Assembly (NCBI GenBank): GCA_003554445.1
Contig: PWGJ01000018.1
Coordinates: 1-17,176 of the forward strand
Direction: 5' to 3'
DNA: 17,176 nt
Source of the DNA: Candidatus Nealsoniibacteriota bacterium
GTDB lineage: Bacteria; Patescibacteriota; Minisyncoccia; Minisyncoccales; PWPS01
How positions within the stretch are numbered: position 1 is the stretch's first letter; every line of letters begins with the position of its first letter. Under the pieces are notes generated by a model. That model was given only the letters and a program-made list of their open reading frames with translations, did not search any database and was not told the DNA's origin. Of the stretch, positions 7,475 through 15,083 are shown piece by piece. The position numbers and the translations under genes were made by a program.

Positions 7475-9888
7475 ACTATACCACTCTCTTTAATCTCTTT
7501 TTCCACTCTCTTTTTCGGGCGTCCGTATTTTTGCTTTGAAAGTTTCTTTATTGATTTTATCTGCTCCTTATCTCCTTTTTTGGGATAAGGAGCTTTTACT
7601 TTGAACGGAGAAGTTAAATTGCCGTTGACTATCATCTTCGTTATGTAATGGTAATTGCTTATATTGGAAAGATCAAAACTTGAAAATTCGGGAGAAAATC
7701 TGTTTTCCAAAAACTCCGCGTCATCTTCACCTATCCTATAAGATGCTATAGTTCCGACATTACCGATAACCGCATCTCTAATCTCTTCTTCCAGTTGAGG
7801 CATGAATTGGTTTGCCAGGATTAAATTTAGTTTATATTTACGTGCTTCGGAGAGAATTGTTGCTATGCTTTCCGTCGTGAAATTTTGAAATTCATCAATG
7901 TAGAGGTAAAAATCTTTTCTCTGTTCTTGAGGTATATTGACTCTTTTCATTGCCGCCATCTGCAATTTGGAAACCAAAATTAATCCAAGTAATGAACTGT
8001 TCATCTCCCCGGTAAGTCCTTTTGTTAAATTAACAAGAAATATCTTCCCTTCATCCATTATCTCACTTAAATTAAAGCTGGAATGCTTTTGACCGATAAT
8101 ATTTCTCATCATCTCATTTTCTACAAATCTACCCACTTTTGATACTACATAGCCCAGCATCTTTGACTTATCTTCACCTACGGTCTGTTGCCACTCCTTT
8201 TCCCAAAAATTTCTTACCATCGGATCGGTTACTTTGGAAAGCTTTTCTTTCATAAATTCATCATCAGTAAAAATCTTTGGAATTTCAACCAGCGTTCCCG
8301 GGTCCTTTCTGTCGGCCATCAAGGCTAGCATTGCATTTCTCATATAATGCTCAAACATCGGCCCTATCATTTCGGGAGGAAAAAGTTGTGTAAATATTGA
8401 AATCATTTCGGAAACGGCAAAATCCTTTTGCTCGGGCATTTCCCATTCGAGCATATTTAAGCCACACGGCCTTTTGGTGTCGAAGGGTTCAAACAAAACA
8501 ACATCATCTATTCTGTTTTTGGGAACATTCGCCAATGTCTCTTCCACTAAATCACCATGAGGATCTATAACTCCGACACCCTCACCCTTTTCCATGTCCT
8601 GCCTTATCATCTCTTGCATAAGTGAAGATTTACCCACACCGGTTTGCCCTATCATATAGACATGCCTCCGCCTGTCTTCACGAGAAGCTAAATAAACTTC
8701 TTTTCCGGTACCTCTGAAAACTACGTTTCCTATCAAAATCTCTCCTTGTTGCGGCAAATCGGAAGGGGGAGCGACCTCCTTGGTCTTTACCCAATTTATA
8801 TAAGGAGCATCCATATGCGCCAAAGGAAAATGAAATATACTGGAAAGCTCCTCCAAATTCAAAATCATCTTCTCTTTTTCGTTAAAACGTCTGAAGCTGT
8901 AATCTTCTATTATTCTTCTGAATCTTCTTCCTTCTACTTCTTTAAACTCAAACCCGTTAAAACTGGAGAAAAATTGAGAAAATCCACTCTCCAAACTTTT
9001 TAAAACATCTTTTGCTTTTCTTTCTTCTCTTGCAGCGGCTATAAGTCTTATATTAACTTCAAAAGCGGGATGTTTTGATTTTTCGGTTATAGCCTCAATA
9101 AGGTCTTCACTTTCTTTCAACTCTTTATCGTCTTTTTCTCCCTGAGGATTAATCAAAATTTGAAAAAACTCTTTAATTATTCCGGCTAAAATTCCTTGCT
9201 CAATCTTTTTGGTCGCTTGGTTGAAAGTCAATCCTTTTTTTCGTATAAGATCTTTTATTTTTTGCAACTTACCTTTAAAATCGGTTTTTGTCGGTCTGAT
9301 AACCAACTGAATAGAAGACCCTTCATCTTCGGTTATTTTTGTAAGTGAATTAGCAATGCTTTCCAAAGGATCTTTTTCGAGTCTTTTATAAGTCTTTATC
9401 GGTAGAGAATAATGCTTTTTTAATCTTAAATATGCCCCTTTCTCAACCCCTTGGGGTTCAAAAATAGTATAGTCTTCCGGAATCTCTTTCAAGACGGCAC
9501 CGGAAAAGACTCCTTGAACGTATTTATTAAGAGAATTTTTCATCTTTTCGGGAACGGATATGTAAAAAGATATATCGGAACCGCCCACTTGGGATGAAAC
9601 TTCAAATGCTATTTCGGGAGCTTTTCCGAAGAAGCTCTCTTTCTCTAAATATAAAAAATTAGAATAAAATTGCTCCATCTTACCTATCAGAGAACGAATT
9701 TCTTCGATCGTAAGATTTTCTTCTTTCTTTTCGTATTTAGGAAGTCTAATTAAAAACAAGGACATATTAAGTCCTTTTTTCAAATTGTTCAATCTTTTTT
9801 TTCTCAAGATTAATGTGAAAAAAAAGATCACCAATATTAAAAGCGCAACTGCCGGTACAACCGTATGAATTGAAAAAAAATCAAACAT
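7471..9888 (-). CDS. VirD4/TraG-like conjugation/secretion ATPase, membrane-anchored
   Basis: About 805 residues. P-loop ATPase of the TraG/VirD4/HerA group, which pumps DNA or protein at the inner face of the membrane; the substrate is unknown here. Seen in the sequence: an N-terminal membrane segment at about residues 10-29, an alpha/beta region to about 370, then PP-x-DLP before the ATPase core. Walker A is GQTGVGKSS near 415-423, followed by VIDPHGDLVEE near 441-451. Walker B is FYLYIDEFQNF near 661-671, followed by a motif with the polar Gln, ILANQFMPQL. The ORF can begin at TTG 9891, but the next codon is ATG 9888, which I prefer. This start overlaps the TGA of the preceding gene by 8 bp, suggesting translational coupling. 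No other type IV secretion gene is in the window. In Patescibacteria such ATPases are common and often stand apart from a full secretion cluster (from memory). Confidence 0.92.
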   Translation of the reverse strand: MFDFFSIHTVVPAVALLILVIFFFTLILRKKRLNNLKKGLNMSLFLIRLPKYEKKEENLTIEEIRSLIGKMEQFYSNFLYLEKESFFGKAPEIAFEVSSQVGGSDISFYISVPEKMKNSLNKYVQGVFSGAVLKEIPEDYTIFEPQGVEKGAYLRLKKHYSLPIKTYKRLEKDPLESIANSLTKITEDEGSSIQLVIRPTKTDFKGKLQKIKDLIRKKGLTFNQATKKIEQGILAGIIKEFFQILINPQGEKDDKELKESEDLIEAITEKSKHPAFEVNIRLIAAAREERKAKDVLKSLESGFSQFFSSFNGFEFKEVEGRRFRRIIEDYSFRRFNEKEKMILNLEELSSIFHFPLAHMDAPYINWVKTKEVAPPSDLPQQGEILIGNVVFRGTGKEVYLASREDRRRHVYMIGQTGVGKSSLMQEMIRQDMEKGEGVGVIDPHGDLVEETLANVPKNRIDDVVLFEPFDTKRPCGLNMLEWEMPEQKDFAVSEMISIFTQLFPPEMIGPMFEHYMRNAMLALMADRKDPGTLVEIPKIFTDDEFMKEKLSKVTDPMVRNFWEKEWQQTVGEDKSKMLGYVVSKVGRFVENEMMRNIIGQKHSSFNLSEIMDEGKIFLVNLTKGLTGEMNSSLLGLILVSKLQMAAMKRVNIPQEQRKDFYLYIDEFQNFTTESIATILSEARKYKLNLILANQFMPQLEEEIRDAVIGNVGTIASYRIGEDDAEFLENRFSPEFSSFDLSNISNYHYITKMIVNGNLTSPFKVKAPYPKKGDKEQIKSIKKLSKQKYGRPKKRVEKEIKESGIV
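7563..7597 (+). terminator. rho-independent terminator of the pnp-to-zinc-finger operon, inside the ATPase gene
   Basis: GCTCCTTATC (7563-7572) is the exact reverse complement of GATAAGGAGC (7584-7593). The stem extends by a T-G and a C-G pair to 12 bp. TTTTACTTT follows on the plus strand only. It lies 89 bp past the zinc-finger stop codon, within the convergent gene where the minus strand encodes APYPKKGDKEQ. Confidence 0.78.
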
Positions 9889-10228
9889 CAAAATTTTCTT
9901 CGGCTAAGCGATCGCGAAAACGATCAATTATAATTGAGTCGCTCTTTTTTTTGTTTAATTTTTTAGCTTCTTTGTAAGCCTTTTCAAATCCTTCTTTTTT
10001 GGCCGTTTCAACCAGTTTTTCAATCTCTTCTTTGTATGCTTCTTTTTTTTCTTTCTTCTCAGCTTCTTTTATTTCGTCATCTCTCCTTCTTATATCCTTT
10101 TCATATTCAATTTCTTCTTCTTTTTCAATGCCTTCCTCTTTTTTCTCGGGGGTTCTTTCTATTTCTGTTCGCTCTCCGTCTTTTTCCGGATTTGGACCAT
10201 ATTCAATTGTAGGCTCTTTTTCTGGCAT
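9881..10228 (-). CDS. small charged protein upstream of the ATPase, function unknown
   Basis: 115 residues, no signal peptide or membrane segment. Residues 1-70 are highly charged and probably disordered or helical (Glu/Lys-rich). Residues 70-113 (LVETAKKEGFEKAYKEAKKL, then IIDRFRDRLAEENF) form a conserved-looking helical tail. From memory, similar C-termini ending in LLDKFHDxL occur in small proteins encoded next to this type of ATPase in Patescibacteria; not checked. The 8-bp overlap with the ATPase start indicates a two-gene operon and a likely physical partner. The start is ATG 10228 with no Shine-Dalgarno. Its stop is the only TGA among the genes here, which argues against UGA recoding. 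Confidence 0.75.
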   Translation of the reverse strand: MPEKEPTIEYGPNPEKDGERTEIERTPEKKEEGIEKEEEIEYEKDIRRRDDEIKEAEKKEKKEAYKEEIEKLVETAKKEGFEKAYKEAKKLNKKKSDSIIIDRFRDRLAEENFDV

Positions 10229-10237
10229 ATTGGTTTC

Positions 10238-10266
10238 ATATTAGCATATTGAAGCCAAAACAAAAA
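10238..10266 (-). promoter_or_regulatory. possible promoter for the small protein-ATPase operon
   Basis: On the minus strand TGC-TAATAT forms an extended -10-like element (hexamer 10243-10238) that ends 9 nt before ATG 10228, with a poor TTTTTG at about 17 nt upstream. It lies just after the peptidase terminator, so a promoter is needed here. The leader would be about 3 nt. The hexamer matches are mediocre. Confidence 0.35.
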
Positions 10267-10283
10267 CTCCCTTGCTGGGGAGT
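10256..10283 (-). terminator. rho-independent terminator of the LysM-M23 peptidase gene
   Basis: On the minus strand ACTCCC-CAGCAA-GGGAGT (10283-10266) is a perfect GC-rich 6-bp stem followed by TTTTTGTTTT. It starts 18 bp after the peptidase stop codon and separates that gene from the ATPase operon. Confidence 0.88.
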
Positions 10284-10300
10284 CTTCTTTCTGCTATTGA

Positions 10301-11287
10301 TTATCGCATTGTTTGACCTCTTTGCATATTACTGAAAGGATTGGATGCTCCTCTGGTTTCAAAATGAATATGACATCCACTGGCACCCAAAGTATAGCCC
10401 GTATTACCCATGGTTCCTATCTGTTGACCCGCACTGACCGATTGTCCTGAAGAAACATGAATCGATTGCATATGAGCATACAAAGCTTCAAAACCTCCAT
10501 GATCTATCCAAATATAATTACCGGCTCTGGCAGGATCGCTTCCCGTTCTGGTTACCGTCCCCGCTCCTCCGGCATAAATGGGAGTGCCGCAATTGTTGGC
10601 AATATCAACTGCATTGGCGTGTCCCGGATGTGCTCCTTGGGTTACCGTACCGTGCGTAACGGCCGCAAATCCGGTGTGAGTCACCTGAGGAGCCTGCTGA
10701 GGAGTCGGCTTTGCGGGTTTTTCCCCATCGGGAATTATCAGTTGATCACCCGGAGTTATTTGAGTTTCATCTTCAATATCATTAAAAGCGATGATTTCAT
10801 CACCTTTAGCTTTATGTCTTTGTGCAATATCACTTAAAGTGTCACCTCTTTCTACATAGTATAAAACTCCCGTGGTGGGGAGTATTAAAAGCTCTTGTCC
10901 GGCACTTAAACTTTCATCAGTTAGGCTGTTAGCCCACTTAATCGTCTCTTCGCTAATTTCAAATTTATCGGCGACCGATCTTAAACTGTCTCCACTTTTT
11001 ACCTTGTAAGAAATTATTGAATCTCTTTCACTTCTTCCTTCAACTCCCAAAACCTGACTTTCTCGAGGTGAAAAAGCAGTTGATTGCGCTAAAATTGTAT
11101 CGTTATTTACAAAACTGTACCCTTTTTCTTCAGAGGAGCTTTCTTCAACTTGTAAAAATAAACTGGCATCGGAAAAAGCATAATTTTCCGCCTCTACATC
11201 TTGATCAAAGGAGAAAAAGATTAAAAAAATTGAAGAAAAAGCAATAATACCTACTCCGATAAGTAGGCCTTTAAAATTTACATTCAA
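10301..11287 (-). CDS. membrane-anchored LysM-LysM-M23 peptidoglycan hydrolase
   Basis: 328 residues from TTG 11287. Predicted to bind peptidoglycan by two LysM domains and to cut peptide cross-links with a zinc-dependent LytM-type domain outside the membrane. Residues 7-27 form a membrane anchor or signal segment. LysM1 is at 93-137 (YKVKSGDSL...WAN...LLILP), LysM2 at 143-186 (YYVERGDTL...FND...LIIP), a Pro/Gln linker at 190-203, and M23 at about 205-315. Metal site: D228 in NAVDIANNCGTP, H308 in HIH, with H272 (YAH) and H306 as further active-site histidines. The usual first ligand is displaced: H223 lies five rather than four residues before D228. No ATG is in frame at the N-terminus. TTG 11287 has only a purine-rich GAGAG upstream; an ATT at 11323 has GGAGG at 6-nt spacing and would add 12 residues. 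It is transcribed alone from its own promoter and ends at a strong terminator. Confidence 0.93.
   Translation of the reverse strand: MNVNFKGLLIGVGIIAFSSIFLIFFSFDQDVEAENYAFSDASLFLQVEESSSEEKGYSFVNNDTILAQSTAFSPRESQVLGVEGRSERDSIISYKVKSGDSLRSVADKFEISEETIKWANSLTDESLSAGQELLILPTTGVLYYVERGDTLSDIAQRHKAKGDEIIAFNDIEDETQITPGDQLIIPDGEKPAKPTPQQAPQVTHTGFAAVTHGTVTQGAHPGHANAVDIANNCGTPIYAGGAGTVTRTGSDPARAGNYIWIDHGGFEALYAHMQSIHVSSGQSVSAGQQIGTMGNTGYTLGASGCHIHFETRGASNPFSNMQRGQTMR
10857..10883 (-). terminator. terminator-like hairpin inside the peptidase gene
   Basis: On the minus strand ACTCCC-CACCAC-GGGAGT (10883-10866) is followed by TTTTATA. Its arms are identical to those of the terminator at the end of the gene. 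It falls in the codons for LPTTGVL between LysM1 and LysM2. The T run is short, so only weak termination or pausing is expected. Confidence 0.4.
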
Positions 11288-11329
11288 GTTCTCTCTTTTT
11301 TCTTCTCTTTCTCCGTTAAAAATTATTTT

Positions 11330-11350
11330 CCTCCCACTCTTTCGGGAGTG
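11330..11350 (-). promoter_or_regulatory. leader with two competing hairpins around a GGAGG
   Basis: In the peptidase leader two stems are mutually exclusive: CACTC pairs with GAGTG, which leaves GGAGG free, or CTCCC pairs with GGGAG, which hides it. The GGAGG sits 6 nt before an in-frame ATT at 11323 and 42 nt before TTG 11287. A translation switch is possible, but none is shown. Confidence 0.3.
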
Positions 11351-11402
11351 CTTGGTCGTTTGAGTACGAATATTCTTTAAAAGAAATTTTACTTTCTTAG
11401 CT

Positions 11403-11431
11403 ATTGTACCAACCCCTTATTTTTTTGTCAA
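11403..11431 (-). promoter_or_regulatory. sigma70-type promoter of the peptidase gene
   Basis: TTGACA (11431-11426), a 17-nt spacer ending in the extended element TGG, and TACAAT (11408-11403), all on the minus strand. This is close to ideal. The start point should be near 11396, which gives a leader of about 110 nt before TTG 11287. Confidence 0.85.
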
Positions 11432-11437
11432 CCTGAG

Positions 11438-11466
11438 CTGTTAATTAAACTAAAATTATATATAAT
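11438..11466 (+). promoter_or_regulatory. promoter of rsmA, predicted leaderless start
   Basis: A perfect TATAAT at 11461-11466 ends 6 nt before ATG 11473, so the expected start point is at or within a base or two of the A of ATG. The -35 match is weak (CTGTTA 11438-11443, 17-nt spacer). No Shine-Dalgarno is present. It is divergent from the peptidase promoter. Confidence 0.6.
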
Positions 11467-11472
11467 AAAGTA

Positions 11473-12312
11473 ATGAAATTGACTTCAATAGATAACATAA
11501 AAAAAGTTTTAAAGAATAAACCTCTTAAAAAATTGGGGCAAAACTTTCTGATCAATGAAGAGGTAATAGAAAAATTAATTTCAGCTGCGGAAATTAATGA
11601 TGGAGATAAAGTATTGGAAATAGGACCCGGAGTCGGAGCATTAACGGAAAAATTAACAGAAAAAGCCACGGTAATAGCAGTTGAAAAAGATAGCAGATTA
11701 ATAGACCACTTAAAAGAGATGGAATCTAAAAGCTTAACGGTACTTAGAGCTGATTTTTTAAATGTTTCACTTGAAAAATATCTTCAAAGTAACTATAAAG
11801 TGGTTTCCAATCTTCCTTTTAATGTGGCTACTCCGATAATAAGAAAGTTATTAAAGGAAAATCCTCCTTCTTTAATTGTTGTTATTGTTCAAAAAGAAGT
11901 GGCACAAAGAATTGAATCAAAAGGAGAAAAAGAAAACTTCCTGTCGACAATAATAAAATTCAGAGGAGAACCCGAAATCGTGTCGACAATACCCAAAAAC
12001 AATTTTTGGCCTTCACCCGAAGTCGATGCTTCAATCCTTAAAATTACTCCTCATTCAAAATATTCGAAAAAAGAAGAAGAGTTTTCGAATCTCTTTTTTA
12101 AAGTAGTCGAAGCCGGCTTCTTACATCCCAGAAAGCAGATTAAAAACAACTTGACCGGATTGAATAATTTTTCAAAAGAAAACATTGAAAATATCTTAAT
12201 AAATCTGAACATAGACCCAAAAAAGAGGGGTGAAGACTTAAATTTGGATGACTGGATAAGGGTAACGGATAAATATTTGACTTTAAATAAGAAAGAGAAT
12301 AAAATTATATAA
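11473..12312 (+). CDS. rsmA: 16S rRNA adenine dimethyltransferase RsmA (KsgA)
   Basis: 279 residues. Uses S-adenosylmethionine to N6-dimethylate the two adjacent adenines in helix 45 of 16S rRNA during late 30S assembly. Signature motifs: LGQNFL 21-26, SAM-binding motif I LEIGPGVGALT 48-58, acidic E71 of motif II, RADFL 92-96, catalytic motif IV NLPFNVATP 113-121, FWPSPEVDAS 178-187, and the C-terminal FLHPRKQIKNNL 217-228. Length is normal. Motif IV reads NLPF rather than the common NLPY, an aromatic swap expected to keep base stacking. ATG 11473 was chosen because it opens the conserved region at the usual distance and lies directly after a TATAAT. The stop codon is 2 bp before the LRR gene, an odd pairing of rRNA modification with a surface protein. 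Confidence 0.97.
   Translation: MKLTSIDNIKKVLKNKPLKKLGQNFLINEEVIEKLISAAEINDGDKVLEIGPGVGALTEKLTEKATVIAVEKDSRLIDHLKEMESKSLTVLRADFLNVSLEKYLQSNYKVVSNLPFNVATPIIRKLLKENPPSLIVVIVQKEVAQRIESKGEKENFLSTIIKFRGEPEIVSTIPKNNFWPSPEVDASILKITPHSKYSKKEEEFSNLFFKVVEAGFLHPRKQIKNNLTGLNNFSKENIENILINLNIDPKKRGEDLNLDDWIRVTDKYLTLNKKENKII
12277..12305 (+). promoter_or_regulatory. promoter inside rsmA driving the LRR gene, predicted leaderless
   Basis: TTGACT (12277-12282), exactly 17 nt, then TAAAAT (12300-12305), ending 9 nt before ATG 12315. Both hexamers match 5 of 6 consensus bases. The start point would fall near 12312, leaving a leader of about 3 nt and no Shine-Dalgarno. It lies within the last codons of rsmA. 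Confidence 0.65.
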
Positions 12313-12314
12313 GC

Positions 12315-15071
12315 ATGAGATTTTACCGAAAAAAAATATATATATCACTTATTTTTTTAATATTTTTCGGATTGATCGGTATTGTTAATGCGCAAGGAAA
12401 TCCGGATATAACCATAAGTATAACCACCCTCACTGAAGAGGGTATTTCGCTTTCGGCCAGTTGGAGAACGGACGGATCCGCCGATTGGCATCTTTTGGGT
12501 GAAGATCCTCTCGACGGAAGCAGTTACTCACATCTGGTCTATAAAGATACCGGCAGAATCGATCATTTTTACGGAGAAGCGGGTCCCAAAGAGATAGAAC
12601 TTAAACCCTATCATGACGACAGAATAAGAAGAATAATCTGGCCTCATCAAGAGATAACCGGCACCATCCCCGAAGGACTTACCGAGCTGGAAGAATTTCA
12701 TCGACTCGACCTGAGTAAAAACTTACTGGATGAAGAAATTCCCGACTATGTTGAAGATTTTGACGAATTGAGAAGATTAATTTTGGATCACAATGAATTA
12801 ACGGGAGAGATTCCCGAGGAGGTTGAGGGATTGGTGGAAATTGAAGTCTTCTCATTGCATGACAATGAGTTAACCGGAGAGATACCCAAAGAAATCGCTC
12901 TACCCAATCTTGAAAGACTCTACCTTCACAATAATGAATTTATCGGTTTTGCCGATATCGAAGGAGGAGATTTATCCAATCTGGAAATTCTGACTTTAAG
13001 AAATAATGAATTGGAATATCTGCCCGAAGAGCTGGTGGATTTTGAAAGCTTGTATCTTCTTGATTTGCGCAACAATCTTCTTCTGTCTCTATTCGGGGAT
13101 GTTGAAGACGGTATTAACCTGAACAATCTGGAAAACATTAATGCTTCTCAAAATCTATTGGGCTGTGACGGATATGAACTACCTCAAGAAATTGAAGAAT
13201 TGGAAGGAATGACCGAACTGCAAAGACACCACACCAGAGAAACCTGGCATCCGAGACGCTTATCAATAGATCTGAGGTATAACTGCCTGCCGAACATTCC
13301 GGAAACTGTCGGAGATTTACACGCAATCGATATTTTAAGACTCGACAATAATAATATTACCGGCTTTACTTTTACCGACGACGGAGGAAGTGTGCAACTA
13401 AGTACGGGTAGTTCCGAATACGACGAAGCCATTCCTCCCACGATAGAAGGTCTCGCCGAAGAGGACGATGAAATTCCATTTAAAATACTCTCTTTATATA
13501 ACAATAAGCTGGAAGGATCTATCCCCGAAGAAATCGGAGAGCTCGAGGAGCTTAAAATTCTAAGACTTCAAAATAATAAACTCGAGGAAGAAATTCCGGA
13601 AGAACTTTTAAATCTTGAGAATTTAAGATTTTTAAATATTGAAAATAATCTATTGATAATGCCGGAAGACAATTCGGAAGCAGTTTCCGGATCAATGGAT
13701 AAATTATACAGATTATATGCCGGAAGAAACGAAATTGTTCACTTGCCCGATGAATTTGATGCCGATCGTCTCCGTTTTATGCATTTTGAAGAAAATGAAA
13801 TGGAAGATCTTCCTGAAAATTTCGGAGATAATTTTCAAAGTATTCAGGAATTGACTCTTTACAAAAATCTATTAACGGAATTACCGGAGAGTTTTGAAAA
13901 CTTGAGTGGAGGAACTCTCGATCTTTTTGTCGGAGAAGAAGATACCGGCATCTATTACTTGGATCTGGGAACCAATTTAATTGAACAGTTTCCGGAAGAA
14001 GTCGTGGTTTTGGAAGATTTGGAGTATTTGAATCTTTCCCGCCAATCGGGACAAGCCAACACAACTCCTATCAGAGGAACTATGGAGGGATCGATTCCCG
14101 AAGAAATCGGAAATTTAACGGAGTTGGAGATATTTTTAATACAAAATAATGAACTGGATCGTCTGCCGGAAGACGGCTGGGACGGATTAGCTAATTTGAT
14201 TCATTTTTACGCACAAAGTAATCTTTTGGAAAATTTACCTCCTAACATGGGTCAGCTTGCCTCTTTGGAAAGACTTTACTTGAATAATAATTTGATAACC
14301 GATCCGATTCCGGATGAGCTCACCGAAACCGGCAATCTTCTCAGAGCTTATCTTCAATACAATGAAATAACCGGTCCTCTTCCTCAAAACAGTAGCTGGA
14401 ATCAATTGGAGCGCTTTTTAGCCGATGATAACGAAATAACCGGCGGTATCCCCGATGAATTCGTCGGTAATTTGGGTTCAGTAGTTTACTTCAGTATCTA
14501 TAGAAATGAATTAAGCGGATCGATCGGAGAGGATATCGGAAATATGCAATCTCTACGCTGGTGGGATATGGCTCTAAATCAAGGAAGAAACTCGGATGGA
14601 TTAACCGGATCGATTCCTCAAAGTGTCGGAAATCTTACCGATTTGGAGATGTTTGATTTTAATAATAATGCAATCACGGAAGTTCCGGATGAAATAAATG
14701 ATCTATCCTCGCTCAGATATATATACGGATTTGAAAATCAGATAAGCTCTTTTGTTGATAATATAGGCAACTTGAGCAATTTAATAGATTTTGATTTTCA
14801 TACTACTGACGGTAATAATAGTATTCCCGAATTTCCCGAAGAAGCGGAAACCTTACCCAATTTAAGGTATTTCAGTTTGGGAGAAAATGAAACGGTTTCC
14901 GGAGAAGTGAACTGGGAAGAGTGGTCCGGGAGCTTTCCTCAAGACATGCTTTTTCTAAACAATAATGACCTGGATGGAGATTTAAACGACGGACTACTTG
15001 AAGAAGCCAACCAAATGGTTTCTTTCAATATAAGAAATAATAATTTTGAGGGAGATTATCCACGATATTAA
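12315..15071 (+). CDS. secreted plant-type leucine-rich-repeat protein
   Basis: 918 residues. Signal peptide 1-26 with a likely cut after NAQ. Residues 28-100 form a beta-rich N-terminal cap of unknown type. From about 104 to 915 there are roughly thirty LRRs of 22-26 residues. Many match the plant-type consensus L-x2-L-x-L-x2-N-x-L-TG-x-IP (for example HNELTGEIPEEVEGL and NNKLEGSIPEEIGEL), mixed with NELxxLPEE units of the bacterial type. The repeats are strongly acidic. Only two cysteines occur (C284, C324), bracketing an irregular insertion, possibly one disulfide. There is no C-terminal membrane segment, LPXTG or other anchor, so it is either released or held by a partner. It begins 2 bp after rsmA, without a Shine-Dalgarno, but under its own predicted promoter. 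Function is probably protein or glycan recognition outside the cell. Confidence 0.9.
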   Translation: MRFYRKKIYISLIFLIFFGLIGIVNAQGNPDITISITTLTEEGISLSASWRTDGSADWHLLGEDPLDGSSYSHLVYKDTGRIDHFYGEAGPKEIELKPYHDDRIRRIIWPHQEITGTIPEGLTELEEFHRLDLSKNLLDEEIPDYVEDFDELRRLILDHNELTGEIPEEVEGLVEIEVFSLHDNELTGEIPKEIALPNLERLYLHNNEFIGFADIEGGDLSNLEILTLRNNELEYLPEELVDFESLYLLDLRNNLLLSLFGDVEDGINLNNLENINASQNLLGCDGYELPQEIEELEGMTELQRHHTRETWHPRRLSIDLRYNCLPNIPETVGDLHAIDILRLDNNNITGFTFTDDGGSVQLSTGSSEYDEAIPPTIEGLAEEDDEIPFKILSLYNNKLEGSIPEEIGELEELKILRLQNNKLEEEIPEELLNLENLRFLNIENNLLIMPEDNSEAVSGSMDKLYRLYAGRNEIVHLPDEFDADRLRFMHFEENEMEDLPENFGDNFQSIQELTLYKNLLTELPESFENLSGGTLDLFVGEEDTGIYYLDLGTNLIEQFPEEVVVLEDLEYLNLSRQSGQANTTPIRGTMEGSIPEEIGNLTELEIFLIQNNELDRLPEDGWDGLANLIHFYAQSNLLENLPPNMGQLASLERLYLNNNLITDPIPDELTETGNLLRAYLQYNEITGPLPQNSSWNQLERFLADDNEITGGIPDEFVGNLGSVVYFSIYRNELSGSIGEDIGNMQSLRWWDMALNQGRNSDGLTGSIPQSVGNLTDLEMFDFNNNAITEVPDEINDLSSLRYIYGFENQISSFVDNIGNLSNLIDFDFHTTDGNNSIPEFPEEAETLPNLRYFSLGENETVSGEVNWEEWSGSFPQDMLFLNNNDLDGDLNDGLLEEANQMVSFNIRNNNFEGDYPRY

Positions 15072-15083
15072 GCTTGGGCAAAT

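Noticed and set aside
9881..9883. UGA recoding (Gly) as in some Patescibacteria lineages
   Set aside because: One gene ends naturally at TGA, right where the next gene starts, and all other genes are read without in-frame TGA.
9889..9891. TTG at 9891 as the ATPase start
   Set aside because: The very next codon is ATG, the stronger start, still overlapping the upstream stop codon as expected for coupling.
11425..11430. TTGTCA as a plus-strand -35 for rsmA
   Set aside because: It is 30 nt from the TATAAT, too far. The same bases read on the minus strand are the TTGACA of the peptidase promoter.
12650..15060. CRISPR-like or tandem DNA repeats in the LRR genes
   Set aside because: Periodicity is at protein level (22-26 residues) with diverged codons. 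There are no identical direct repeats or spacers.
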